Virus record (IMG/VR): IMGVR_UViG_3300009161_006153
Location: 1-64,000 of that record
Source of the DNA: a virus
DNA length: 64,000 nt
Direction: 5' to 3' (one strand)
The notes beneath the pieces are model-generated. The model was not told the origin of the DNA and did not search any database. It worked only from the letters and a program-made list of their open reading frames with translations. Shown piece after piece: positions 25,349-34,570 of the stretch (position 1 is the stretch's first letter; each line of letters opens with the position of its first letter). Both the position numbers and the translations under genes were made by a program.

Positions 25349-27013
25349 ATGAAGATAATAAAGGTTGAATGGAAAAACTTCGGTTCGTACGGTAATAGAA
25401 AGCAAGTATTAGAATTTCCTGAAGAATCCAAATTATATCAGGTTGTTGGAAATAACGGGGTTGGAAAAACAACAATATCCCAGGTTATATCTTTTTGCCT
25501 ATTTGGAAAGGTAGAGGGAAAAAAACTTGGTGATATTCCAAATAGAATTAACGGTCATGCTTGGACTAAAATAGAATTTGAGAGCAGAGGCAGAATAGTA
25601 ACTGTAGAAAGGGGGTTAGAGCCATCTATTTTCAATCTATATCTAGATGGTGTTATTTATGATCAAGCTGGAAGTAAAAATGTTCAGGATTATCTAGTTG
25701 ATGAGCTAATAGGTTTACCTTTTTATGTTTTCAACAACACCATATCTTTATCCATAAACGACTTCAAGTCTTTTATTAAAATGAGTCCTCAGGATAAAAG
25801 AGCTATAGTTGATAAGATATTTGGATTTCATATACTTAATCAAATGAGAGAGACCCTGAAATCTGAGATGAAAAGAATCAAAGAGGATGCTGACTCATTA
25901 AAGGGAAGTCTTTCTTCCCTTGAAAGAAGTATAGAGCAGTCTAATAATGAAATGAACAGGCTTTTATCTGAAATAGAAACACAGTCTAAAGATGAGATTG
26001 AAAAACTTAAGGATTCCCTATTAAAATTTAAAGAGCTTCAAAATGTTCATAAAGGAAAAATTGAAGAGTTTATAATAATAGAGAATAATATGAGCTCCCT
26101 AGTTTCAGAGGCTAGTAGATCTCTTATACAAACAAGATCAGAAATACAGGAGTTGGAAAGAAGACTTAAATTATACCAATCTGATAAATGCCCAACATGC
26201 GAATCTGATCTTTCTGGTGATTTTCACAACTCGATAAAAGAAGAGCTTGAATCGGATAAACAAAATAAATCTATAGATCTTAAAAATTTTGATGATAATT
26301 TAAGAGATTTAAGATCTGAGGAGAATGAGCTTAGATTAAAAAAATCGGATCTCACTGAGAAAGGAAATAAAATATCCGGTAAAATCAGAGAGATAAATTC
26401 TCAAATTGATAAGATAAATTCATCTAATCCGGATGCTCAAATAACATCCCTGAAAAGAATAAACGAGGGACTAAATTCAGATAAATTTAATGTTGAGTCT
26501 AAAATGCATTCTAGTCACGAAAGAAGTATCTGGATACAAAAATTAGATTCTGTTCTTGGTGAAAGGGGGGTAAAACAAATGGCGATTAAAACCATACTAC
26601 CCTCACTTAATTCAGAAATCACCGATCTCCTCAGAGAAATGAATCTTGAGTTTCAGATCACATTCGATGATGAATTTAAGGCATCAATTTTTCATATGGG
26701 TGCAGAGATACCAGTCCAATCTTTAAGTACAGGTGAGATGAAAAAAGTAGATTTTGTTGTTCTTATTGCTATTATGAAGCTAATGAAGCTTAAATTCAGC
26801 ACGATAAACCTTCTTTTTCTTGACGAGTTATTCAGTTCCGTTGACCCCGAGGGTGTCCATTCTATTTTAAAAATATTAAAAAAGAACTCAAAAAACATGG
26901 GCCTTAATATTTTTGTTATTAATCACGCTCAAATGCCCCACGAGATCTTCGATCTCAAGTTAGATGTTACAAAAACAAATAATTTCTCCTCTATTCAAGT
27001 GGATACGTTCTGA
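25349..27013 (+). CDS. Recombination endonuclease subunit gp46-like (SbcC/Rad50)
   Basis: The 554-residue SMC-type ATPase has Walker A 'GNNGVGKT' (34-41), a coiled coil broken by the zinc hook 'CPTC' (Cys281, Cys284), the ABC signature 'LSTGEMKK' and Walker B 'LLFLDELFSSVD'. It ends with a switch His in 'IFVINHAQ'. It pairs with the gp47-like nuclease encoded just upstream. The length matches T4 gp46 (560). Confidence 0.93.
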   Translation: MKIIKVEWKNFGSYGNRKQVLEFPEESKLYQVVGNNGVGKTTISQVISFCLFGKVEGKKLGDIPNRINGHAWTKIEFESRGRIVTVERGLEPSIFNLYLDGVIYDQAGSKNVQDYLVDELIGLPFYVFNNTISLSINDFKSFIKMSPQDKRAIVDKIFGFHILNQMRETLKSEMKRIKEDADSLKGSLSSLERSIEQSNNEMNRLLSEIETQSKDEIEKLKDSLLKFKELQNVHKGKIEEFIIIENNMSSLVSEASRSLIQTRSEIQELERRLKLYQSDKCPTCESDLSGDFHNSIKEELESDKQNKSIDLKNFDDNLRDLRSEENELRLKKSDLTEKGNKISGKIREINSQIDKINSSNPDAQITSLKRINEGLNSDKFNVESKMHSSHERSIWIQKLDSVLGERGVKQMAIKTILPSLNSEITDLLREMNLEFQITFDDEFKASIFHMGAEIPVQSLSTGEMKKVDFVVLIAIMKLMKLKFSTINLLFLDELFSSVDPEGVHSILKILKKNSKNMGLNIFVINHAQMPHEIFDLKLDVTKTNNFSSIQVDTF

Positions 27014-27026
27014 TTTATGTTTTCAA

Positions 27027-27033
27027 ATATATA
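27027..27033 (+). promoter_or_regulatory. Late-promoter-like ATATATA element
   Basis: CAAATATATAGAGG lies 13 bases before the TTG start at 27047, at the switch from recombination genes to virion genes. Confidence 0.55.
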
Positions 27034-27046
27034 GAGGAAAAAAACC

Positions 27047-27940
27047 TTGAGAAGAAGGCAAAGAGTCCTAGATAGGATTAAAGAGGATTTACAATTATCC
27101 CCCAGACAAAAAGATCAGGCGGTAAGACAGGTTTTAAATAGTGTCTCCGGAATGAGAAATATACCAGCAAATTATGTTGATCCTGATACTATTGGTCAGG
27201 GATTACTTGGGACTGGTCTTTTCAAACCCAGACCTAATATAGAGCAAACTTATAACGAGCAGATCACAACAAAAGGCAAACCACTTTATATTAATGTTCA
27301 GACCTTCTCCCTGTTTTTTGTGGAATACAACAATTCAAATGTTAAAGGTATTGGACAATATCTTAAATCATTTGCTGTTATAAGAACATTAAGTCCGATC
27401 TCTATTAAAGAATGCTCCAATCTACTAGGTAATCAAGCAAAAAATTTAACAGGTTTAACCGAGCAAACTTATCAGAATGGTACTTTTTCTCATCCATCTT
27501 ATATTAATGACGATGGAACTCCGCTGGTTATTAGGTATGCAGAAATCGGTATAATAACTCAGAGAACCCCAGGAAGACTTGATAATATTCCTCTTGGATT
27601 TCCAGATTTCGATTCTACCCCAGATGGGATTATTACAAGTGTTGGACCGATACCTGGTCCTCCTTATGCTAGATTTGTTACCGCAACAGGAGCAACATTT
27701 CCCATTCAAACACCCCAAGGTGGTACAGTTTATTATATCGATGCAACTCCACAAACACCGTGGCAATTTGCTCCTACAGGGTGGGTTTGGGATTTTGGAG
27801 CAACTGCTTCGCCATCAGGAAGCACTGCGCAAAACCCGCCTATCGTAACATACTCGACAGCTGGAACTTTCACAGTTTCCCTAACCGCATCAAATGCTTA
27901 TGGATCAAACACAACAACCAGTTTTGTTGTAGTAACATAA
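27047..27940 (+). CDS. Virion protein with C-terminal PKD domain
   Basis: The start is TTG at 27047, shortly after a late-promoter-like element; there is no ATG nearby. The 297-residue product has an N-terminal unknown domain of about 180 residues, beginning with an Arg-rich helix. Its last 60 residues form a PKD domain with the typical 'WVWDFGATASPSGSTAQNPP' strand and then 'VTYSTAGTFTVSLTASNAYG'. PKD domains are surface Ig-like folds common in Bacteroidota and in phage structural proteins that touch sugars. It is followed by a gp15-like gene, so a neck or tail-tip position is likely. The N-terminal half is not recognised. Confidence 0.65.
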   Translation: MRRRQRVLDRIKEDLQLSPRQKDQAVRQVLNSVSGMRNIPANYVDPDTIGQGLLGTGLFKPRPNIEQTYNEQITTKGKPLYINVQTFSLFFVEYNNSNVKGIGQYLKSFAVIRTLSPISIKECSNLLGNQAKNLTGLTEQTYQNGTFSHPSYINDDGTPLVIRYAEIGIITQRTPGRLDNIPLGFPDFDSTPDGIITSVGPIPGPPYARFVTATGATFPIQTPQGGTVYYIDATPQTPWQFAPTGWVWDFGATASPSGSTAQNPPIVTYSTAGTFTVSLTASNAYGSNTTTSFVVVT

Positions 27941-27949
27941 AGAACTATT

Positions 27950-28699
27950 ATGTCAGGATTTTTAGAAAAATACAATACAGATGAGGTGTTCCTCAGAGGT
28001 CTTATAGGATCTTTCCTAAGAAGTCTAAATGATAAAGTAAGATACATCCAAATAAATGATCAGCAGCAAATACTGGAGGTTTTTATTCCTTTCTTTTACT
28101 CGATGACAGGTGATGAATCTTTCCTTCAAGATTTCTTTATCCAGTACCGTAACTGTTTAACTGATCATATTATAGCGGAGGGAAACTATGATGTAATACC
28201 TAGAGGAATAGTAACCATGGGTCAATCCCAAATAGACACACAGGCATTGGCTAACAAGTATACCCGGATGTCATACACCCGGGAAACCACGGAGGGAGAA
28301 ATGAAAACATTTTCATCATTCACTAATTCGTTACCCTTGAATATAGGCTTTGATGTAAATATTAAAACTGACACACTCCTTGATGCTTTCAAAATATATC
28401 AGGCTGTCATACAAACATTTTATAAAACATACACTTTTAGTTTTGAGTATGATGGATTTAGAATACCTTGTCAGGTTGGATTTCCCGAGAGTTATGATAT
28501 GACAAAGCAATTAGAATTTAGCTATAACAATTCTCCACAGTTTATAGAATTTAAATTTTCTGTTCAGATAGAAACATATTTTCCGGAAAAAGATCTTACA
28601 ACCGAGAGGTTTAGAGGTAATCTCATGCAAGCTGGGATAAAAATGGAGGACGTGGTGAGTTTAAGATCTTTACCAAAGAAAGACAACAATATACTTTAA
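27950..28699 (+). CDS. Tail completion / sheath stabiliser, T4 gp15-like
   Basis: The 249-residue protein parallels T4 gp15 in layout. It has a first helix ending 'IGSFLRSLNDKVRY', a strand pair with 'EVFIPFFYSM', 'VIPRGIVTMGQSQID' near the gp15 'ILPRINL' segment, and then 'NIGFDVNIKTDTLLDAFKIY'. 'YDGFRIPCQVGFPESYDM' and 'FKFSVQIETYFP' match gp15 'GNDIPFKRDIKIVL' and 'WSLTFEVNGWMYP'. gp15 closes the top of the contractile tail and joins it to the neck. The comparison is from memory, so confidence is moderate. Confidence 0.62.
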   Translation: MSGFLEKYNTDEVFLRGLIGSFLRSLNDKVRYIQINDQQQILEVFIPFFYSMTGDESFLQDFFIQYRNCLTDHIIAEGNYDVIPRGIVTMGQSQIDTQALANKYTRMSYTRETTEGEMKTFSSFTNSLPLNIGFDVNIKTDTLLDAFKIYQAVIQTFYKTYTFSFEYDGFRIPCQVGFPESYDMTKQLEFSYNNSPQFIEFKFSVQIETYFPEKDLTTERFRGNLMQAGIKMEDVVSLRSLPKKDNNIL

Positions 28700-28717
28700 T
28701 CTTCCCCGCAGTTTAGA

Positions 28718-28724
28718 ATATATA
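28718..28724 (+). promoter_or_regulatory. Late-promoter-like ATATATA element
   Basis: GAATATATAAAGG lies 15 bases before the ATG at 28740 in a 40-base gap between virion genes. Confidence 0.55.
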
Positions 28725-28739
28725 AAGGAAAAAACTAAG

Positions 28740-29036
28740 ATGGCAAACATCGACGATGTAAGTATTCCTGGTTTATCCTCCAATATTATAGACGGTAGCA
28801 CAAGTCAAACTAACGATCAGCTCTATTTTGTGGGGACCGGTAGAAACTATGTGAAAAAGGTTGATTCTGCAACAACTGCTTATATCAAACAGACCGGTAA
28901 TTTCTATCAAAACACAAACCCAGTAGGGAAAGATTTTAGTGACATTTTAGATGGCGGAAGCTCCAGCAGAAGCACATCACAGTTCTTAGCCCCTATAGTT
29001 GGAGGGGTATTTCCAACACAGAAAACAGGAGTATAA
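28740..29036 (+). CDS. Hypothetical small virion-type protein
   Basis: The 98-residue protein is Ser/Thr/Gly-rich ('SSNIIDGSTSQTNDQLYFVG', 'GGSSSRSTSQFLAPIVGG') without recognisable motifs. It has its own late-type promoter element and lies four bases before a tail-fibre gene. A fibre adaptor or small virion component is possible but unproven. Confidence 0.6.
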   Translation: MANIDDVSIPGLSSNIIDGSTSQTNDQLYFVGTGRNYVKKVDSATTAYIKQTGNFYQNTNPVGKDFSDILDGGSSSRSTSQFLAPIVGGVFPTQKTGV

Positions 29037-29039
29037 CAA

Positions 29040-31274
29040 ATGGCATTTAGAATACAATTAAGAAGGGACACCTCAGCTTTATGGGAAATAAACAACCCCT
29101 TACTTTTACAGGGTGAAGCTGGTTATGAATCAGACACTAGATATTTAAAAGTTGGTGACGGAATAACATACTGGAATAGTCTGCCTTATTTTGTAGGAAT
29201 GACAGGCCCACAGGGTTCAACCGGCTCGCAAGGTCCAACCGGGTCACAAGGACCAACTGGATCTCAGGGCACAACAGGTCAGCAAGGTCCAACTGGACCC
29301 GCAGGAGGTGTTATAAATCTCACCACAATAGGAACCTCTGGACCTGCCACTTTTTTGAATGATTTTTTAAATATACCGCAGTATCAAAGTGTCATCACTA
29401 ATCCAATAACAGGAACAGGTTTAACCGGTTACATACCCCGATGGTCTACTACCTCCTCTCTTACAAATTCTATTTTATTTGATAATGGTACGAATATAGG
29501 CATAGGTACAACAGGTCCTTCTTATAAACTAGATGTTAACGGGGAAATTAACACTAATATCGGGATAAGAATAGGCACTAATAATGCTAAAACCGGTTTT
29601 TATGGTGGAGCTAATATAGTAGATATGTGGGCAGGAAACGAGAAATTAGCTACATGGGGACTAGCTCCCGCTGGAGGCACACTATATGATCATTTTGCAG
29701 GTTGGGTTTTTACTACAGGTAGTACGGGTACTGCATCTTCCGCATTTAGAATATCCTCTAGCTTAGTATCAACATCTGCAAATAATGCAGGATTAACCCA
29801 ACTTTTAATCAATCCAGGATATAGCCAGCAAACATTTGGTATAGGTACATTAAGAGGCGTATATTACAATCCTAGCTTAGGTAGTGGCGGAATTAACACA
29901 TCTACCCATATAGCTTTCGAAAATACAAGTGGTGATAATTCTTTTAATTCAGGTTCAGGTAAAACTACTTTTTTTGGTCAAGATTTACAAATCCGAAAAA
30001 ATCCATCTGGCTATGCTGGTTTTAATACCATATATTCACAAGTTCCTTTATTTACAGGGGGATTAACCAATTTTAGTGATACTACAAACGCATATATTAC
30101 GCAAGGTGTTTTAGGCGGGAATAATATGGCTACTAACACTGTACTAATAAGAAACTTACTAGGGGACGTATCACAATCATCTGGCACATATACCAATACA
30201 CAAATTTTAGGTAGAGTATTAAGTGCAACTGGAAGTCCTGAACATAGATTCTTACATATTAATCCCAGTTATGATGACAACCAAGTTCTTAATACATATA
30301 CAGGAACTATAAGAGGTGTTTATTACAATCTTACCCAAAGTACTTCTTTTCCAGCCGGGGGTAAAAACATAGCTTTTGAAAATGTAAATGGTGATAACTA
30401 TTTAAACTCTACATCAGGTTCCACCTTAATAGGATACACATCGGGTGCAACCTCTTCCTATGTACTAGATATAAACGGTAGAGCAAGAACTACACTAGCA
30501 CTACAGGCAGGTTTAACAGGTCCTAGCGATGCAAATATAGCTGCTGGCGTTTTGTTTGCTTCTAGTGGAATAATAGCGACAACAAACGGCATTAATATAG
30601 CTTCTATTACAAGCTCGCCTTTTAATAAAAATGGGATATATCCAACTAGTAACGGCATGCTTTTTTTCAACGGAAATAACCAAATTGCTAAAATGCAGTT
30701 GCTAGTTGGTGTTTCCCCAGCCTATTTTGAGATCAATGCTTCTTTTAATCCAGCAAACACGGGTAATACTGGAGACCAGTCAATTTTAAGGATACAGGGA
30801 GGAATTCAGCCAGCCGCTAATGTTAACAATTCTACCAATCAAACACAAATAATAATAGACCCTACTATAGATCAATTCAACGGTCTTACCGCAGGTGGTA
30901 CAGGTAGCGGGACTTTAAGAGGAATCTACTACAACCCAACTGTCACAGATATAGCTGGATCAGCAAACAAACATGTAGCGATCCAAACCGTGAAAGGTGA
31001 TGTCCTTTTTGGAACAGGGACATATGCAACAGGGGAGGGTGGATACGTTGGAATAGGCCAGGGATTTAACCCAACAACAGGAGCCACCGCAGATATGCCA
31101 CAAAGGCCCTTGCACGTCAGGGATATAATGAGATTACAGTCTAGAAATACATTCCCTGCTGGAGCTTCCGCAGGAGATATAATGATGTATACAGATGGAT
31201 CTAGTAATGTCGATTTATATTATTACGGTGCAACTGCTGGCGTTGGCGGATGGAGAAAGGTAAGCTTTATTTAA
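29040..31274 (+). CDS. Tail fibre / receptor-binding protein with collagen-like repeats
   Basis: The 744-residue protein begins with a domain like the N-terminus of Bordetella phage Mtd and other fibres ('IQLRRDTSALWEINNPLLLQ', 'DTRYLKVGDGITYWNSLPY'). A G-x-x collagen-like tract follows near residues 57-84 ('TGPQGSTGSQGPTGSQGP'). The rest has 'GIGTTGPSYKLDVNG', typical of Bacteroidota fibre proteins. A module 'GTLRGVYYNP ... AFEN..GDN' occurs three times (about residues 277, 423 and 623). No intramolecular chaperone is visible at the C-terminus. It likely forms a trimeric fibre that contacts the host surface. Confidence 0.82.
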   Translation: MAFRIQLRRDTSALWEINNPLLLQGEAGYESDTRYLKVGDGITYWNSLPYFVGMTGPQGSTGSQGPTGSQGPTGSQGTTGQQGPTGPAGGVINLTTIGTSGPATFLNDFLNIPQYQSVITNPITGTGLTGYIPRWSTTSSLTNSILFDNGTNIGIGTTGPSYKLDVNGEINTNIGIRIGTNNAKTGFYGGANIVDMWAGNEKLATWGLAPAGGTLYDHFAGWVFTTGSTGTASSAFRISSSLVSTSANNAGLTQLLINPGYSQQTFGIGTLRGVYYNPSLGSGGINTSTHIAFENTSGDNSFNSGSGKTTFFGQDLQIRKNPSGYAGFNTIYSQVPLFTGGLTNFSDTTNAYITQGVLGGNNMATNTVLIRNLLGDVSQSSGTYTNTQILGRVLSATGSPEHRFLHINPSYDDNQVLNTYTGTIRGVYYNLTQSTSFPAGGKNIAFENVNGDNYLNSTSGSTLIGYTSGATSSYVLDINGRARTTLALQAGLTGPSDANIAAGVLFASSGIIATTNGINIASITSSPFNKNGIYPTSNGMLFFNGNNQIAKMQLLVGVSPAYFEINASFNPANTGNTGDQSILRIQGGIQPAANVNNSTNQTQIIIDPTIDQFNGLTAGGTGSGTLRGIYYNPTVTDIAGSANKHVAIQTVKGDVLFGTGTYATGEGGYVGIGQGFNPTTGATADMPQRPLHVRDIMRLQSRNTFPAGASAGDIMMYTDGSSNVDLYYYGATAGVGGWRKVSFI

Positions 31275-31332
31275 TTAAAAATAGTAATAAAAATTAACTG
31301 GTTATAATTAAAATATCATATAAATCTATAAA

Positions 31333-31899
31333 ATGGCATTCAGAGTACAAGTTAGAAGAGATACAGGTCAGAGATGGAGTTTAAATAATCCAATTTTGCT
31401 TAATGGTGAAATGGGATTCAACACTGACACCAACCAATTTAAGATAGGTAACGGTACAACCACGTGGAACTCCCTTTCCTATTGGACTGGAGGTGTAGGA
31501 CCAACTGGACCAACAGGTCCTATAGGTCTTATAGGCCCAACCGGCCCAACCGGACCTGGAAGTTCAGTTAGTTATAAAGTGTATACTGCTTTATTAACAC
31601 AAACAGGTCAAGATGCTCCTGTAGCTATTGTATTAGAAAATACTATTGGGACTATTGTATGGACAAGAAACAGCGCGGGCTCTTACACAGGAACGTTAAA
31701 TAACTCATTTCCTGAAAATAAAACATTTATCACATATACCCATGATGGTATTAACGGAAACACAGGATATCCTGGAGGCGTTAGATGGAACAACAACGAG
31801 GTTGAGTTATCGTTTAATGATGGTATTATGAACCCTGGGCAGTTCATTGATATAGGAGACGATGCTATTGAATCAATAGAAATAAGAGTTTACAATTAA
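31333..31899 (+). CDS. Short collagen-like fibre protein, paralogue of the preceding gene's N-terminus
   Basis: The 188-residue protein repeats the N-terminal module of the fibre at 29040 ('MAFRVQVRRDTGQRWSLNNP', 'FKIGNGTTTWNSLSYW'). It then has a Gly-Pro-Thr collagen-like tract ('GPTGPTGPIGLIGPTGPTGP') and a different 110-residue C-terminal domain. A second, shorter receptor-binding or decoration fibre is likely. A weak TATAAAT-like element (CATATAAATC, 31316-31325) precedes it. Confidence 0.75.
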   Translation: MAFRVQVRRDTGQRWSLNNPILLNGEMGFNTDTNQFKIGNGTTTWNSLSYWTGGVGPTGPTGPIGLIGPTGPTGPGSSVSYKVYTALLTQTGQDAPVAIVLENTIGTIVWTRNSAGSYTGTLNNSFPENKTFITYTHDGINGNTGYPGGVRWNNNEVELSFNDGIMNPGQFIDIGDDAIESIEIRVYN

Positions 31900-32030
31900 A
31901 TTAGTTTAAACTGTCAATACCAAATAGACAAATAGAGTGTGCTAAAGAGATTAAATAAAGGAAAGAAACAACTTTTATATTACCCTATATAAGTATCTGA
32001 AAACTTATAATCAAAACAAATATTCTCTAG
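31900..32030 (+). other. Non-coding gap between fibre gene and sugar-modification island
   Basis: These 131 bases hold no gene. A ten-base perfect palindrome AGTTTAAACT lies just after the fibre stop. A CTATATAAG element at 31985-31993 and a TTATAATC further on could act as a promoter for the next gene, 38 bases downstream, but the spacing is longer than elsewhere. No terminator hairpin is seen. Confidence 0.35.
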
Positions 32031-32912
32031 ATGAATTTAATTTTTCAGATCTCAGGAGGAATAGGTAAATGTGTCATGGCTACTGCAATTTGCGAAGCTA
32101 TGAAGAAGAAATATCCAAATTCTAACCTTATTGTAATATCAGGATACCCTGAGGTTTTTCTAAATAATAAACATGTACATCGGTCTTATTCATTTAATAA
32201 CCTAAGTTATTTCTACGAGGAGTATATCGAGGATAAGGAGATCAAAGTTTTTGCTCATGATCCTTATCTTGAAACAAGCCACATCAAATCAGAGAAACAT
32301 TGCATAGAAACTTGGTGCGATCTATTTGGACTGGAATATTCTGGCGAAGTTCCACAGATTTATCTAACAGATAGAGAGCTTAATTTCTTTGGAAATAGAT
32401 TCGTTTCAGATAAACCTATTTTTCTTATTCAGTCTAACGGAGGAGCTCAGAGCGATCTCAAATATTCATGGGCTAGAGATATACCTAGATCAGTGGTTGA
32501 ATCTGTGATAGAAGAATTCAGGGAAACCCATAATATAGTACACATAAAAAGGGAGGATCAGCTAGGATTTCAATTCACCACAGCTGTTTCTGATTCTTTC
32601 AGAGCCCTTTGTGTTTTAATTATGATGAGCGATAAGAGACTAATGATGGATAGTTTTGGGCAACACGCAGCTTTTGCATTAAACAAGCCTTCTGTTGTTT
32701 GCTGGGTCTCTAATAAGCCAAACGTTTTTGGTTACCCAATACACACAAATATAGTTTGTAATCCATTTACGGTAAAACCTGAATTAAGAAGTTCAGTTTT
32801 TTCTAAATTTAATATAAGTGGAGACCTATTAGAATTTCCATATAATAACGAAAACGAGATATTTAACACAGAACACATCATTGGATCATTGAAAAATTTA
32901 AATAATGGTTGA
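32031..32912 (+). CDS. GT9 heptosyltransferase-like protein
   Basis: The 293-residue protein starts with 'IFQISGGIGKCVMATAICEA' and then 'MKKKYPNSNLIVISGYP', the N-terminal GT-B pattern of ADP-heptose:LPS heptosyltransferases ('GDlGDvllttPalraLrrryP'). The second half has 'FLIQSNGGAQSDLKYSWARD' and 'LMMDSFGQHAAFALNKPSVV', matching the donor-site 'GasxxxKxWP' and the 'D(S/T)GxxHxAaAl' motif of GT9. Heptose as donor fits the HldD-like and HldE-kinase-like genes elsewhere in the window. Its end overlaps the sulfotransferase gene by eight bases. Confidence 0.65.
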   Translation: MNLIFQISGGIGKCVMATAICEAMKKKYPNSNLIVISGYPEVFLNNKHVHRSYSFNNLSYFYEEYIEDKEIKVFAHDPYLETSHIKSEKHCIETWCDLFGLEYSGEVPQIYLTDRELNFFGNRFVSDKPIFLIQSNGGAQSDLKYSWARDIPRSVVESVIEEFRETHNIVHIKREDQLGFQFTTAVSDSFRALCVLIMMSDKRLMMDSFGQHAAFALNKPSVVCWVSNKPNVFGYPIHTNIVCNPFTVKPELRSSVFSKFNISGDLLEFPYNNENEIFNTEHIIGSLKNLNNG

Positions 32913-33726
32913 TAAAATATTCTATCAAAGCAGCCTTCCTAGATCGGGATCAACACTTTTACAAAACATACTTGGACAAAACCCAGATTTCTATGTCACA
33001 CCAACATCCGGTGTTTTAGAACTTGTGTTTGCTGCCAGAGGTAATTACACAAACTCCCCAGAATTCAAGGCACAGGATACAGGACAAATGCAAGAAGCTT
33101 TTATCTCTTTTTGTCGGGGTGGAATGCAGGGTTATTACAACTCCCTTACCGACAGAAAATATGTTATAGATAAAAGTAGAGGATGGGGAATTCACTATGA
33201 TTTTTTAAACATGGTTTATCCACAGCCTAAGATAATCTGTATGGTCAGAGATCTCCGTGATGTGTTTGCCTCAATGGAGAATAATTTTAGAAAAAACCCA
33301 GATAAACAGGATCCGGTATTAGATTGGTCTAAAATGCAAGGAACCTCTGTTCCGAAAAGAATTGATATATGGGCTCAAAACCCTCCTGTCGGGATGGCTT
33401 TAGAAAGACTCTCAGAGATATTTAGAATGGGTATAGATAAGAAAATGCTCTTTGTTAAATTTGAGGATCTCTGTTTATATCCTGATACGGAAATGCAGAG
33501 GATATATCAATATCTAGATCTCCCTTATTTTGAGCACGATTTTGATAACATAGAGCAAATAACAAAAGAGGATGACGTTGTTTATGGCGTTTTCGGGGAT
33601 CATAATATTAGAAAAAAATTAGAGCCTGTACAGTCTAAAGCAAAAACACTTTTAGGTAAAGATGTCTGTGATTGGGTTTATAATAATTACCGTTGGTTTT
33701 TTGATCAATTCAGATATTCAAAATAA
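32905..33726 (+). CDS. PAPS-dependent sulfotransferase
   Basis: The 273-residue protein has the 5'-phosphosulfate-binding loop 'SSLPRSGSTLLQN' at residues 9-21 and the 3'-phosphate-binding segment 'KIICMVRDLRDVFASM' near residue 107, the two defining motifs of the sulfotransferase family. The APS kinase gene at 34571 could supply its donor PAPS. Acceptor is probably a sugar hydroxyl, judging from neighbours. Overlaps the FkbM gene by one base (TAATG). Confidence 0.85.
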   Translation: MVDKIFYQSSLPRSGSTLLQNILGQNPDFYVTPTSGVLELVFAARGNYTNSPEFKAQDTGQMQEAFISFCRGGMQGYYNSLTDRKYVIDKSRGWGIHYDFLNMVYPQPKIICMVRDLRDVFASMENNFRKNPDKQDPVLDWSKMQGTSVPKRIDIWAQNPPVGMALERLSEIFRMGIDKKMLFVKFEDLCLYPDTEMQRIYQYLDLPYFEHDFDNIEQITKEDDVVYGVFGDHNIRKKLEPVQSKAKTLLGKDVCDWVYNNYRWFFDQFRYSK

Positions 33727-34532
33727 TGAAATCCAAATTTCATACACAAATCTACGAGGTAGAAAGGCCTAATCTTTTCCAAATTTTTAAACCACATAGT
33801 AGGAAGTACTGCTTATTTCCTAAAGATAATGCGGTCACGAGTTCTCTTATAAACGGAACTATATACGAGCCATATCTTTTTTACTTTATCAGAGATAATG
33901 ATATAAATTTAGAAGGAACTGATATCATAGATATTGGTGCGAATAACGGTAATTTTACTATAGAATTCTCAGAGATTACAGGTGATACGGGTAGAGTCTT
34001 TTCTTTCGAGCCACAAAGAATCGTTTTCCAACAACTCTGCGGTAATGTTTTCATGAACGGTATCGATAATGTTTTTGCATATAATTTAGCAATAGGAGAT
34101 ACTACGGGTAAAACCCAAATAAATAGGCCTGATTATTTTTCAGATGACTTTGTTAACTTTGGCGATGTTTCTATAGAGAGCGACAAATCTAAAAATTCTG
34201 AATCTGTAGAGGTTAGAGAATTGGATTCTTTTGAATTTAATACCGTTAAACTTATAAAGATAGATGTTCAAGGTTACGAGGTTTTAGTTATTAAAGGAGC
34301 TATCGAGACCATTAATAAACATAGACCTATTATTTTTATAGAGGTTGAGGATCACCAGTTAAGAAAGTTTGGACATTCAGAGAGCGATTTATTAAAAACG
34401 ATAGAAGATCTTGGGTATACTATAAAGAGATTTCAGGAAGGAATTCCTTATCAAACATATAGTGGTGAATGTCTAGACTGCGTTTGCATCCCTAATGAGC
34501 TACTTCAGAATCAATCCTTTATTATCAGATAG
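33726..34532 (+). CDS. FkbM-family methyltransferase
   Basis: The 268-residue protein contains 'IIDIGANNGNFTIEF', 'VFSFEPQRIVFQQL', and 'LIKIDVQGYEVLVIKG' followed by 'IIFIEVEDHQL', the complete FkbM pattern. It would O-methylate a sugar or a similar small group using SAM. An N-terminal stretch of about 60 residues precedes the fold, longer than in the copy at 6929. It is translationally coupled to the sulfotransferase. Confidence 0.87.
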   Translation: MKSKFHTQIYEVERPNLFQIFKPHSRKYCLFPKDNAVTSSLINGTIYEPYLFYFIRDNDINLEGTDIIDIGANNGNFTIEFSEITGDTGRVFSFEPQRIVFQQLCGNVFMNGIDNVFAYNLAIGDTTGKTQINRPDYFSDDFVNFGDVSIESDKSKNSESVEVRELDSFEFNTVKLIKIDVQGYEVLVIKGAIETINKHRPIIFIEVEDHQLRKFGHSESDLLKTIEDLGYTIKRFQEGIPYQTYSGECLDCVCIPNELLQNQSFIIR

Positions 34533-34570
34533 GAAAGAAACCAAATAAAGTATTCATAGTATAATACATT

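Noticed and set aside
27455-27984. Several overlapping frames on both strands within the PKD-protein gene
   Set aside because: Their products are Cys/Trp/Arg-rich and without domains, while the main frame shows a clear PKD domain.
29200-29310. Direct DNA repeats as possible CRISPR array
   Set aside because: The repeats are in frame and encode Gly-x-x collagen-like units inside a fibre gene; there are no spacers.
31900-31915. AGTTTAAACT palindrome as an attachment or resolution site
   Set aside because: A single ten-base palindrome is expected by chance in AT-rich DNA, and no integrase or paired site is present.
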